NCBI RefSeq assembly: GCF_000227135.1
Contig: NC_018236.1
Location: 348,010-370,509 of the forward strand
Origin: Leishmania donovani
Taxonomy: Eukaryota; Euglenozoa; Kinetoplastea; Trypanosomatida; Trypanosomatidae
Length of the DNA: 22,500 bases
Reading direction: 5' to 3'
Part shown: positions 1-7,404 of the stretch, in pieces
Layout of the letters: each line of letters starts with the position of its first letter
How positions within the stretch are numbered: the first letter of the stretch is position 1
Made by a program: the position numbers and the translations under genes
Notes under the pieces: generated by a model
What the model saw: only the letters and a program-made list of their open reading frames with translations
What the model was told of the DNA's origin: nothing
Databases searched by the model: none

Positions 1-848
1 CGGCGCTGAAAGGCAGCCTCGACGATGGAGCGGGCCGGCAGCCAGCTGAAGGCGAGGTACGTGAGTGCCCCGAAGAACTCCGTTACTGCCATCTCCACGG
101 CCACCGCAAAGTTCGCGTTCTCCGCGACGACGTCGCCGTTCTCCGGCTCGTTCCAGTACGCCTGCAGCTGCCCGATGCGCTGCGACAGGTTCGTGCTTTG
201 CTTGTAGTTGGGCACGAGAGTTCCCACGGCTGGATCGGCGAGGCCCCAGCACTCGACACCGTTGTCGATGCCGTCCACCTGCTCCACGAAATTCGCGTAG
301 AGGGCGTCCTCCAGGACATCGAGCTCCGCGTCCGAGACGCCAGTGCGGCTCTCTGACCAGCTCGTCATGCTCAGCACCGCCGCGCGCGCCGGCGAAGATG
401 GCTGCAGCACCGCCTCGACGTACTGGCGGATGATCTGGCGGCCAAAGTGCTTGTACACGAGACCGGCAGAAGAGAGGCGCGTCTTGTACGCCTTCTTCGG
501 TGTCGTCATGGTGCCGTGGAAGCTGGCCTGGTGGTGGTCGTAGCGGTTCGTGTCGACGTCGTAGATGGCGCCGACGTCCACGACGATGTCGCAGGCATCG
601 ATTTGCTTTGGGTCGCGCGTGCGCAGGATGACGGCCTCGCGGTACTCGGGCACATGGCGGAGCAGACCGCACGCCATCGCCTCGTCGCAGTGGAAGCTTC
701 CGTTGTGGGTGCAAATAACGGGCTTTGCAGCGGCGCTGTTACTGCTGCTCCCTGCGGCGGCGGCAGGCCGGTCCGCAAGGGACGCCAGGACCGTCAGCCC
801 GTCCAGGTGTCGCGAGACGTACTCGGCAACAAACTTGCGTGCGCTCAT
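1..848 (-). CDS. MYG1: MYG1-family metal-dependent 3'-5' exonuclease, partial (C-terminus beyond window)
   Basis: The reading frame runs from an ATG at 846-848 off the left edge, giving 282 residues with no stop. Family signatures in order are THNGSFHCDE (residues 47-56), RTRDP (76-80), DIVVDVG (87-93), RYDHHQ (102-107), LSSAGLVYKHFG (125-136), VDGIDNG (191-197) and SWLPAR (268-273), all matching the MYG1 (UPF0160, DHH-like) family at the expected spacing. Family knowledge: MYG1 is a 3'-5' RNA exonuclease described in nucleus and mitochondria; the Asp/His residues of the THNGxFHxDE and DHH motifs are the probable metal ligands. The first 40 residues include an Ala/Ser-rich stretch (29-41) before the core. 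Targeting is not clear from the sequence. The start is supported by a candidate splice acceptor 94 nt upstream and by the absence of any ATG in that leader. Comparison with human MYG1 suggests only roughly the last quarter is missing. Confidence 0.93.
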   Translation of the reverse strand, partial: MSARKFVAEYVSRHLDGLTVLASLADRPAAAAGSSSNSAAAKPVICTHNGSFHCDEAMACGLLRHVPEYREAVILRTRDPKQIDACDIVVDVGAIYDVDTNRYDHHQASFHGTMTTPKKAYKTRLSSAGLVYKHFGRQIIRQYVEAVLQPSSPARAAVLSMTSWSESRTGVSDAELDVLEDALYANFVEQVDGIDNGVECWGLADPAVGTLVPNYKQSTNLSQRIGQLQAYWNEPENGDVVAENANFAVAVEMAVTEFFGALTYLAFSWLPARSIVEAAFQR

Positions 849-941
849 TGTTGCCTCTCGAGAGAAGGGCGGTGATGTCGGTGGCTCGAACCGCGAAATA
901 GGCCGTGCTGTCTGTGTCTGACTGGTGTGTCGACGCGTAGG

Positions 942-966
942 CTGATGCGCCGAAGAGGAGGAAGGA
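942..966 (-). promoter_or_regulatory. candidate spliced-leader acceptor for the MYG1 gene
   Basis: On the coding strand a pyrimidine-rich run (TCCTTCCTCCTCTTC) is followed by GCGCATCAG; the AG lies at 942-943. It is the first AG after the tract and would leave a 93-nt ATG-free leader. Trans-splicing is the general rule for trypanosomatid mRNAs; the exact site is inferred. Confidence 0.55.
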
Positions 967-1507
967 TTCGAGAGTGATGGGTGAGGGCGGTGTTGCCGTG
1001 GCCGGAGATGGCAGCGGAGGAGAGACGTGAGGCGGAAGAGAAATCAACTGTGGATGTGCGTGTGTTTCATATACAAAGGAATGAGCGCAGCAGCGCCGAG
1101 CCCGCCGCACACGATGATCACCACAATCGCGTTCGCCGGCGCCCATGAGGAGGGATGGAGGAAGGGTGGCGAGAGAATAAGCGCGACGGCGACAACAACG
1201 TGTGTGTGTGTGTGCGTGTGTGCAGTCGGCCAGTGGTAGCTGTGGACGGGGCCGCTGCCGACACGGTGAGAAGAGAGACAGCGAGGCGTACGTGGTGACA
1301 CGAACGCACATACCCACCCAGTCGCTGCCCGCCTGGTACTGCTCCCTCACCGCCTACGAGCACCCTCTCCCCCCGCTCCTCCCATTGTTTTCTCTTCCCT
1401 CCCTTGCGCAGCTGCCTTGTCTTTGTTTCTTTCTTCGCCATCGAGCTCTACGCCACCCAACGCCTTCTAGGAGCTTCTATCCGATGCAAAGTAGCCTTTT
1501 TTGCGTG

Positions 1508-1546
<39 letters not shown>

Positions 1547-1741
1547 TGCGCGCGCAATCTAAGAATGCAGAGGGATGACGGTGGTGCAGAGGAAGGCCGG
1601 CGGAGCTGCCGCCGAACTCTTCCGCCTTACCGGCGCACGCGTATGCGTGCTTCGCTACGCATCCAACCTGCGATGCCGTGCCATACGCATCAAAATCAAC
1701 GTGCAACAGCTCGCAGGAAACGCCAGCGACGGCAAGCACCA
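967..1741. other. spacer / 3' UTR of the RJL GTPase gene
   Basis: No convincing gene is present. Open frames here lack an ATG start and encode repetitive Thr/His/Val-Cys peptides from dinucleotide tracts. The stretch holds a (TG)n-rich tract near 1200-1227, a long pure (CA)n tract at 1509-1543 and purine-rich runs on the plus strand (pyrimidine-rich in the transcript). The polyadenylation site of the upstream GTPase mRNA should fall here but cannot be placed by eye. Confidence 0.6.
1509..1543. repeat. (CA)17.5 dinucleotide microsatellite
   Basis: There is an uninterrupted alternation of C and A for 35 bases. It appears as (TG)n in the minus-strand transcript, in the 3' UTR of the GTPase gene. 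Confidence 0.95.
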
Positions 1742-2551
1742 TCACATGAACTTGGCCACCATCCGCACCACCAAGTCCTCGATGGCCTCCTTCACATTTT
1801 GCCCTGTGCTGGCGCTCGTCTCGTAGTAGGCCGCACAGCCGTGCTCGCGTGCCCACGCACGTCCTTGCGCCTCGCTCACAGCCCGCGGCCGCGGCGCAGC
1901 TGCCCCGGGAACCGCCGTGTCATCGACTTTGTTCGCGCAAAGCACCACAATCGGCGCCCTGCCGTCGGTGCGCCCGACGGCTTTTCCAGCGGCGGTGCCG
2001 CTCGTTACTGTGCTGGAGGCGGACGCTCGCTTTCCACCGGCGCCGGCCAGAGCAGGGTCGCTGCCTTCACCACCACCGCCGCTTGCTGCTGGCATTCCTT
2101 GGCAGTACATGGTGAGCTCTTCCCACCAGCCTTGCAGGGCGGTGAAGCTCTGCGCGCTCCGGGCATCGTACATGAGCAGCACGCCCTGGGCGGCTTCGTA
2201 GAACTCGTTTAGGATTTCTCGATAGTCGCCATCACCGGAGCCGTCCCAGAAGTTGACTCGCACCGCTGAGGGGATGGCCGAGGAGGCGCCGCCGCCGCTC
2301 TGTGCCGTCTCCGCGGGCGGTGATGGCTCGCTGCTGCGTTGCTGTAGCACGGCTGCTTTGCTCACTTCCACCTTTTTCACGCCGAAGTCGATGCCGATGG
2401 TGGGGATGTACTTGGCCACAAACCGGCCCTCGCAGTAACGCTTGATGAGGCAGCTCTTGCCTACGCCGACATCGCCGATGGCAAGCAGCTTGATGCGTGG
2501 ATAGTCCAGAGAGGTGGGGAGGGCGGGTGGGAGCGTGGGGGCAGCAGGCAT
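1742..2551 (-). CDS. RJL: RJL-type small GTPase (DNAJC27-like GTPase domain, no J domain)
   Basis: This is a 269-residue Ras-superfamily GTPase. Visible motifs are the P-loop GDVGVGKS (26-33), switch I Thr in YIPTIGIDFGVKKV (49-61), a G3-like WDGSGDGDY (102-110), NEFYEAAQGVLLMYD (115-129), G4 ANKVD (206-210) and G5 ETSAS (244-248). The TIGIDFGVK and NEFYxxxQGVxLxYD stretches closely resemble human DNAJC27/RBJ and identify the RJL family rather than a true Rab. The Gln that follows the G3 glycine in Rabs is Asp here. Two low-complexity inserts interrupt the fold (about 66-97 and 152-199). The C-terminus ends AKFM, with no prenylation Cys and no J domain. RJL GTPases are reported mainly in flagellated eukaryotes, so a flagellum-linked role is an inference. 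The ATG at 2549-2551 lies 77 nt below a strong splice acceptor; frame further upstream would lie outside the mature mRNA. Confidence 0.9.
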   Translation of the reverse strand: MPAAPTLPPALPTSLDYPRIKLLAIGDVGVGKSCLIKRYCEGRFVAKYIPTIGIDFGVKKVEVSKAAVLQQRSSEPSPPAETAQSGGGASSAIPSAVRVNFWDGSGDGDYREILNEFYEAAQGVLLMYDARSAQSFTALQGWWEELTMYCQGMPAASGGGGEGSDPALAGAGGKRASASSTVTSGTAAGKAVGRTDGRAPIVVLCANKVDDTAVPGAAAPRPRAVSEAQGRAWAREHGCAAYYETSASTGQNVKEAIEDLVVRMVAKFM

Positions 2552-2628
2552 AGCTGGGACGAGTGGCCGGCGCGGGCGTGTGCCGAGGAGAGAGAAGTAC
2601 GCGAAGTGCGTGGATACCAAGGAACGAT

Positions 2629-2661
2629 CTGTTGAGAAGAGGGAGAGAGCGGGGGGGGGGG
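2629..2661 (-). promoter_or_regulatory. strong candidate spliced-leader acceptor for the RJL GTPase gene
   Basis: The coding strand reads a C-run, then CTCTCTCCCTCTTCTCAACAG; the AG lies at 2629-2630. The tract is long and pure and CAG is the preferred acceptor context. It predicts a 77-nt ATG-free leader and excludes the in-frame ATG-initiated extension upstream. Confidence 0.7.
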
Positions 2662-3693
2662 CGGGAGTGTAAAGGGAGAGCGCGCGCGCTCTGGCGCTCC
2701 AGCAGCTAATCATCAGGGGCATCCCGACCGCGGCAAACGCGTACCGACCCCCCGTTGCGTCGGTGTGTGCGTGTGCGTGTGTGAGGGAGGAAAGGGGGGG
2801 GGGTGCATGCCACGCTCATTGAGCTGCTCTCTGTCGCGGACTCCAATAAGCGATGAACCACTCCCCGGCACGCGCGAGAAGTGATGTCACCTCTTCTCTG
2901 TCTTCATGACGCCACCCCCACCTCCTCCACATGTTTCTTCTCCGTCAACCGGCAACGCGCCACAGAGAGATGCGTCTTTTTTTTTGAATTGTGCCGTGCG
3001 CTTCTCGCAGGGTTCGAGGGTGTGTGTGCGTGGGGGAGGGAGCGCACGATGAGGCGAGCAAACCACGGTTCGAGTTTCGTCCTCTCTTTGACTGCCGGCA
3101 CTCACGCATACGCGAGCGTGCTATACGATTGGAGCGCATCAGGCTTGCCTGTGATCCGAGAGGCAAGAGGGAGAGCGACAACGCAGCGGAGAGGCACACC
3201 TGCATACGGGTGCTCAGAGTATACGCCCCTGCCCCCCCCCCCCTCCCGACACCAAGGGATTCGACAACGCGCGCCTGTACGTGTGTCTGTGTAAGATGAA
3301 GAGACAAAGACCATCGAATCGCTGTGCTGCGTTGATACTTCTGCTTTTGAGGGAGACAGCAGCGACGTGCTGTGCATGGGCAGCACCCGCCAGACACACA
3401 CGCACACACATACACATAAATGCATCAGGCTCTCCCTGGTGGTGTGCCTGATGATGTGTACATCCGTGACCACAGCCGTCAACAACAACACCGAGCACAC
3501 CTTCCTCCCCCTCGTCCGCTGAGCTCATGTGGTACCGCCACTGGAGAGGTTTGAAAGAAAGAGATACAAGGAAGCAAGCAGCGTGCCAGAAAAACGGGAC
3601 GTATCGGGTCCTGACAGAAACACCTCCAAAAAAGAGCGCACGCATGCCCATCTTCTCGGCATCCGCCACGACAGCGGGACGGAGTGATGCCGT
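2662..3693. other. spacer / 3' UTR of the 106-residue membrane protein gene
   Basis: About 1 kb has no supported gene. It contains a G-run near 2799-2808, a T-run near 2976-2985, a 13-base C-run near 3231-3243 and an interrupted CA-rich tract near 3389-3415. The minus-strand open frames translate to Cys/Val/His-rich repeat peptides, typical of non-coding sequence. A 17-base string at 3267-3283 recurs exactly at 9808-9824. Confidence 0.55.
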
Positions 3694-4014
3694 TCATTCA
3701 TTGCCTTTTAATGCTTGCTGATGCCGGGCACGAGTGTTGCCGTCGAGTGCTTCGTACCGCTCCGCGAATCCGTCGTCGATCGGCGCCGCCAAGCCGAGCT
3801 CTCGCGCTCGCCACCGTTCTCTCTCGATGTCCTTCTTGATGGACGCGTGGCGGCGGTTGCGCTCCTTCTCCTCGTATAAGTACACCGCAGAGTAGATGCC
3901 CAGAGCGGCGAGCGCGCAGACCACGACGAGGCGCCGTTCGCTTGCCCGCTTGAAGCCGACGAGGTGCGTCACTCGCGGGTCGGTCCCGACGTAGCGCTTC
4001 ACGTATGAGTTCAT
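3694..4014 (-). CDS. small single-span membrane protein, unknown function
   Basis: The ATG at 4012-4014 gives 106 residues ending at a TGA. I do not recognise the family. The N-terminus is short and basic (1-27, with KR, FKR and ERR), followed by one hydrophobic helix at about 28-47 (LVVVCALAALGIYSAVYLY), then a highly charged probable helix (48-74, Lys/Arg/Glu-rich) and a polar tail. This layout is common among small kinetoplastid mitochondrial inner-membrane subunits, but no motif proves that. It is judged real because it sits on the coding strand, follows a good splice acceptor, has balanced amino acid usage unlike the surrounding repeat peptides, and reads through cleanly. The leader contains a 10-codon upstream ORF whose stop overlaps the start codon. 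A plausible alternative is an ER or outer-membrane tail protein. Confidence 0.72.
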   Translation of the reverse strand: MNSYVKRYVGTDPRVTHLVGFKRASERRLVVVCALAALGIYSAVYLYEEKERNRRHASIKKDIERERWRARELGLAAPIDDGFAERYEALDGNTRARHQQALKGNE

Positions 4015-4043
4015 GGCTGCCTGTGCGATGACCGCGTATGCAT
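4011..4043 (-). other. upstream ORF (10 codons) overlapping the start of the 106-residue gene as ATGA
   Basis: An ATG at 4041-4043 opens a frame encoding MHTRSSHRQP, followed by TGA at 4011-4013. The main start ATG is at 4012-4014, so stop and start share bases as ATGA. It lies within the predicted leader if the acceptor at 4064-4065 is used. Effect on translation is inferred only. Confidence 0.6.
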
Positions 4044-4063
4044 GTGTGCACGTATGTGTGCAG

Positions 4064-4093
4064 CTCAGACGGAGGGAGATGGGGTGAGAGGGG
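4064..4093 (-). promoter_or_regulatory. candidate spliced-leader acceptor for the 106-residue gene
   Basis: The coding strand shows CCCCTCTCACCCC, then CTCCCTCCGTCTGAG; the AG lies at 4064-4065. This would give a leader of about 49 nt that includes the small upstream ORF. A later AG at 4021-4022 would leave only 6 nt before the start, so it is less likely. Confidence 0.55.
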
Positions 4094-4861
4094 CGACTTT
4101 GAAGGTGGGCTGAGGCAGCGCTGCCAGTCGGGAGGGCGGGAGGATAGACCCCCCCAAAAAAAAACATAAAACCGAAGGCGTGCACCTGCGCCAACGTGGC
4201 GGACGCACGTGGGAGGAGCCCCGCCATCACCTCCCTAACTCTCTGTTACAAAATCATTGCTTCCAAGAGGCTTTCAACGGTGCCATGAAAACCACATCTC
4301 GTGCCCTCCATCACACACGCGGTTGCATGCGTGTACATGCTTGCGTACGCATATGTGGACGAGCACGGATATGGAATAACGAGAAAGGGAATACATAGAA
4401 GGGTTGATGCGGGTGAAGGAGCGGCGGCGGCGGCGATGGTGGTGCGCACGCAGGTCGTGCACACACACCCACATACGCGCACCCTGCGCCTCTTCCTCCT
4501 CACCCGTCCCGCGCAACCCTTCGACCCACGCGTGATAGTTTACATGCACGAAAATAAGCAAAACGCGACGGCCCAACGGTCCAATATACCCACAGACACA
4601 GATGCGACGAGGAACGTGCATCTGGGCCGCAAGTCTGGCGCTCAGTCATAGCCGAACAGAGAGGAGATGGCGGAGGAAAGGGGAAGGGGCGAGGGCAGGC
4701 GATGCAGCTCACACACACACACACACACACACGTAGGTGCCCCCTCCGCGAAGCCGACGGTCCCTCCCTGCCATTCCTTTCCACGGCCGTCCACACCCGG
4801 AGAACACCATCATCACCACAGCTCATCAACACACACGAGAGTGCATCCACTCTTGCATGCC
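4094..4861. other. spacer / 3' UTR of the coiled-coil protein gene
   Basis: No gene is supported. The spacer includes a C9A9 junction near 4149-4164, alternating purine-pyrimidine stretches near 4310-4350, CA-rich sequence near 4460-4480 and a pure (AC)n tract at 4710-4732. The open frames give low-complexity peptides. Confidence 0.6.
4710..4732. repeat. (CA)n dinucleotide microsatellite
   Basis: There are 23 bases of uninterrupted CA alternation in the 3' UTR of the coiled-coil gene. Confidence 0.95.
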
Positions 4862-6433
4862 TCACAGCCATATATCCATCCGTTTGCCGAAGTGCAGCGG
4901 CTCCTGCGGCTCTACAGCGGCGTTCGACGTCGCCGTGGCGTTGTCGCGTGGCAGCGTGGTGTAGCCCAGGTACGCCGCACACATCTTCTTGCGCTCGCAC
5001 TGATCCTGGATCGTGCCGTCTTCTAGAATGCAGTGACCGAACATCGAGTCGCGCAGCTCCGCTGCGCCCCACCGGCGGACCGGTAGCGACGCTTCTCGCG
5101 GCGGCGGCAGTGGTGGCAGCATCGATTTGCGCACCGCGGCGGCGCTGTAGAGGGCCCACGGGTAATACCTCGCCTGCAGTGCACCGGTGACGTCACGACT
5201 GACAGGCACTGGGGACAGGGGAAGGGGCATCACAGCGCCCGTCTCTTGCTGCTCCGGCGGCTCGCCAGCGCGGCGCGGGGCCGGCACCTTCCCTGCAGTT
5301 GCGGCGGCGGACGGGGCGTCGAAGTACTCGGGGATGTACGTGTACGGGATGGCGTTCGCGTGCTGGCCCATGTTCTCCTCCGATGTGTGGGTGAACATGG
5401 GCGGTGCCGTGTGGAAGGGCGCTGAGACTTTCGCTGCCGCCTCCGTCACCGCGGTTGGCGCAGGTGACGCCGCCGGGCTGTGCGGCGGCGTGCTGACGGC
5501 GGTGGCGGCTTGTGACGGTGCTGACGGTGAAGTAGGCGATGCAAAGGCGCCGACGGAGCGTGTCGCCCGTGGCCGAGAGCGCCCCTTGCCGGTGAGCTCA
5601 CCAGGATTGAGAATCGCCGCGGCGGCACGCGAGCGCTGCGCCTCGTTGCGATAGGCAAGACTGAGGCGGACGTACGCCTCTTCGGTGGCCTCCGCTGCTT
5701 GGCGCAGGTCGATCTCGGTGGACGGCGCGGAGGTGTGGTGACCCCTGACGTTGGTGCCGCCCCAGCTGGTCGTACTTGTGTGACCTACATCCAGATGATT
5801 GCGACTGAAGGAGCTCTTGTGGAGCTCTTCTCGTGCATGCGCCTTGTGCTGCGCATCCGTTTGCCTGACGTAGCTCCCCAGCTGCATAAGCCAAAGTTGG
5901 TTCTGCAGAAACTGCGTGTTGCGGTCCTGGAAGTCGGCCATTGCATCCGCCTCACGCAGCTCCGCGCGCTCCTGCTGCCGCTCCCACCGGCGCTGCTGCA
6001 TCTCTTTCTTTGTCTGCTCCTCCTGCGCGTCACGGTGCCGCTGCTCCTCGAGCTTGACGGCCTCGTGCTGGGCGAGTGCTCGCCGCTTCTTTTGCTCCCT
6101 CTCACGCTGCACCTCGACAGACCAGTCCGCGGCGTCGCGAAGGGCCATATAGGCGTTCAGATTATGTACATGCACGAGCTGCTCGGCCGGCGGGCGAACA
6201 GCGTAGAGCGACGAGGTCGGCGCGTGCTCATGCGCGGGATGCCAGCCAAAACGTGCGTTGGACACATGTATCACGTCATCGTCATCGTCGGCCTCATTCG
6301 GCGGCTGCGGCAGACGCTGATGGGGCTTGAGTTCAGACGGGGCTCGAATCACGTGCGCGGCTGCTGGTGGCGCCAGCCCTGAGGAGTTGGAGATGGCACT
6401 CTTGCGGTTTGAGGCAAGGCTGAAGGAGTACAT
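4862..6433 (-). CDS. 523-residue protein with central charged coiled coil, unknown function
   Basis: The ATG at 6431-6433 gives 523 residues and a TGA stop. I do not recognise the family. Visible parts are a Ser/Ala/Pro-rich N-terminus, an acidic run of five Asp (49-53), a conserved-looking segment (54-105), a long Glu/Gln/Arg/Lys-rich coiled coil (about 106-168), then DFQDRNTQFLQNQLWLMQLG (167-186). A Pro/Ser/Thr/Ala-rich linker (about 282-345) follows, then a patch with IPYTYIPEYFD (362-372), and an ordered C-terminal block (about 450-523) ending FGKRMDIWL. There is no membrane segment or catalytic motif. A cytoskeletal or flagellar structural role is a guess from the coiled coil. The frame is open upstream to an ATG at 6562, but a candidate splice acceptor at 6520-6521 lies between them and favours the shorter product. 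Confidence 0.85.
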   Translation of the reverse strand: MYSFSLASNRKSAISNSSGLAPPAAAHVIRAPSELKPHQRLPQPPNEADDDDDVIHVSNARFGWHPAHEHAPTSSLYAVRPPAEQLVHVHNLNAYMALRDAADWSVEVQREREQKKRRALAQHEAVKLEEQRHRDAQEEQTKKEMQQRRWERQQERAELREADAMADFQDRNTQFLQNQLWLMQLGSYVRQTDAQHKAHAREELHKSSFSRNHLDVGHTSTTSWGGTNVRGHHTSAPSTEIDLRQAAEATEEAYVRLSLAYRNEAQRSRAAAAILNPGELTGKGRSRPRATRSVGAFASPTSPSAPSQAATAVSTPPHSPAASPAPTAVTEAAAKVSAPFHTAPPMFTHTSEENMGQHANAIPYTYIPEYFDAPSAAATAGKVPAPRRAGEPPEQQETGAVMPLPLSPVPVSRDVTGALQARYYPWALYSAAAVRKSMLPPLPPPREASLPVRRWGAAELRDSMFGHCILEDGTIQDQCERKKMCAAYLGYTTLPRDNATATSNAAVEPQEPLHFGKRMDIWL

Positions 6434-6519
6434 GAAGACGCGGAGATGGCGGCGGGGAAGGTGTAGTGTGGTGTGTGTATGCGCGCCAGGCGACTGCAAT
6501 CGCCGTGACCTCCGCGGTG

Positions 6520-6557
6520 CTCGATGAGTAGCAAAGACAAGTAGATAGAGAGGGAAG
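6520..6557 (-). promoter_or_regulatory. candidate spliced-leader acceptor for the coiled-coil protein gene
   Basis: The coding strand shows CTTCCCTCTCTATCTACTTG, a further T/C-rich stretch, and then TCATCGAG; the AG lies at 6520-6521. The tract itself is AG-free. The resulting leader is 86 nt with no ATG. A TTGCAG at about 6494-6495 is an alternative. Confidence 0.5.
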
Positions 6558-7404
6558 GCCACAGTATACGGGCTACCGGAAGGCGCTTGCTGTCACGGAG
6601 ATGACGGTTGCAGCGGGTGTGCTTGGGGGTTGTTCGAAAGGAGATGAGGGGGCGGTGAAGGGGTGAGGGTCGAGTACGGACACACAGACAGAGCAGGCCT
6701 GCTTCAGGTACGGGCGGGTGGGATGGAACGAGGAAAGAACACCGGAGGTACAATGATGCCTCCACGAGACGATGGAGGCGATCACGCACGCGCAGAGAGA
6801 CAGACCTACCCTCCGAGAGGGCCGCTAAAGTCCCACACATGACGCGTGCGCACCATACACGTCTCTGCATATACATGTGATAACTATCGGCTTACGCAGC
6901 AGCGCATCGACAGCATTGAAGTAGAGAGGAATAACGCTCGCCCACTTACCGGCTGCGAGAGATGCCGCTGCTGTGACTGCCACATACCCCTGTTTATCTC
7001 ATGCACACATGCGCAGTCTTCATGTGTGTAGGATGAGACAGGAGAAGGAAGAGGGGGAGGGGAGGAGGTACGAAGACTGGAAAAAAAAACAGAAAATAAG
7101 AAATAGAGAAAAGGGAGGATGGGGGCGCACACACATGCACATAGAGACAGAGAGCAACGGCCACAGAAGCGTGCGAGGGGGCGGGCAATATAGAAGGGGA
7201 GCCTATCGATCAGCAGAGAGAGTGGGAAAGTGGGCCATTTACACACATACACGCACACACAGATGCAGCACACATCTGCCCATGGATCAGCGCCCTCTCT
7301 CCTCGCGCGCTCTCTACAAGCCCTCCTTGTGCCTACTCTTGCGGCTCCATCTTTTCCCTCATCGCTGTTTTCGCGTTGCTTGTCAGCGGCCCTGCCGCAC
7401 TCCT
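6558..7404. other. spacer / 3' UTR of the H1-like protein gene, with an orphan acceptor
   Basis: No protein gene is supported. The minus-strand frames here lack usable ATG starts or are repeat-like. The stretch is strongly purine-rich on the plus strand at 7031-7125, so it is a long pyrimidine tract in the transcript, and it holds a classic-looking splice acceptor at 7077 that serves no obvious gene. CA-rich sequence occurs near 7240-7262. Confidence 0.55.
7077..7125 (-). promoter_or_regulatory. orphan splice-acceptor-like site (T-tract plus CCAG) in the 3' UTR
   Basis: The coding strand reads TCTGTTTTTTTTTCCAG, with the AG at 7077-7078. No other AG occurs on the coding strand from 7079 to 7202. 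The first downstream ATG (7021-7023) opens only a 9-codon frame. It could make an untranslated RNA or a long alternative leader for the coiled-coil gene. Confidence 0.45.

Noticed and set aside
1202..2212. 336-codon plus-strand open frame
   Set aside because: It lies antisense to the GTPase gene and a spacer, starts in a TG repeat with a non-ATG codon, and encodes Arg/His/Pro-rich shadow peptide.
3005..3020. ggttcgagg string resembling a tRNA T-loop
   Set aside because: No matching acceptor stem, anticodon arm or internal promoter spacing was found around it.
6573..6785. 70-codon minus-strand frame below the orphan acceptor
   Set aside because: It starts with GTG and has no other ATG, so it does not explain the acceptor at 7077.
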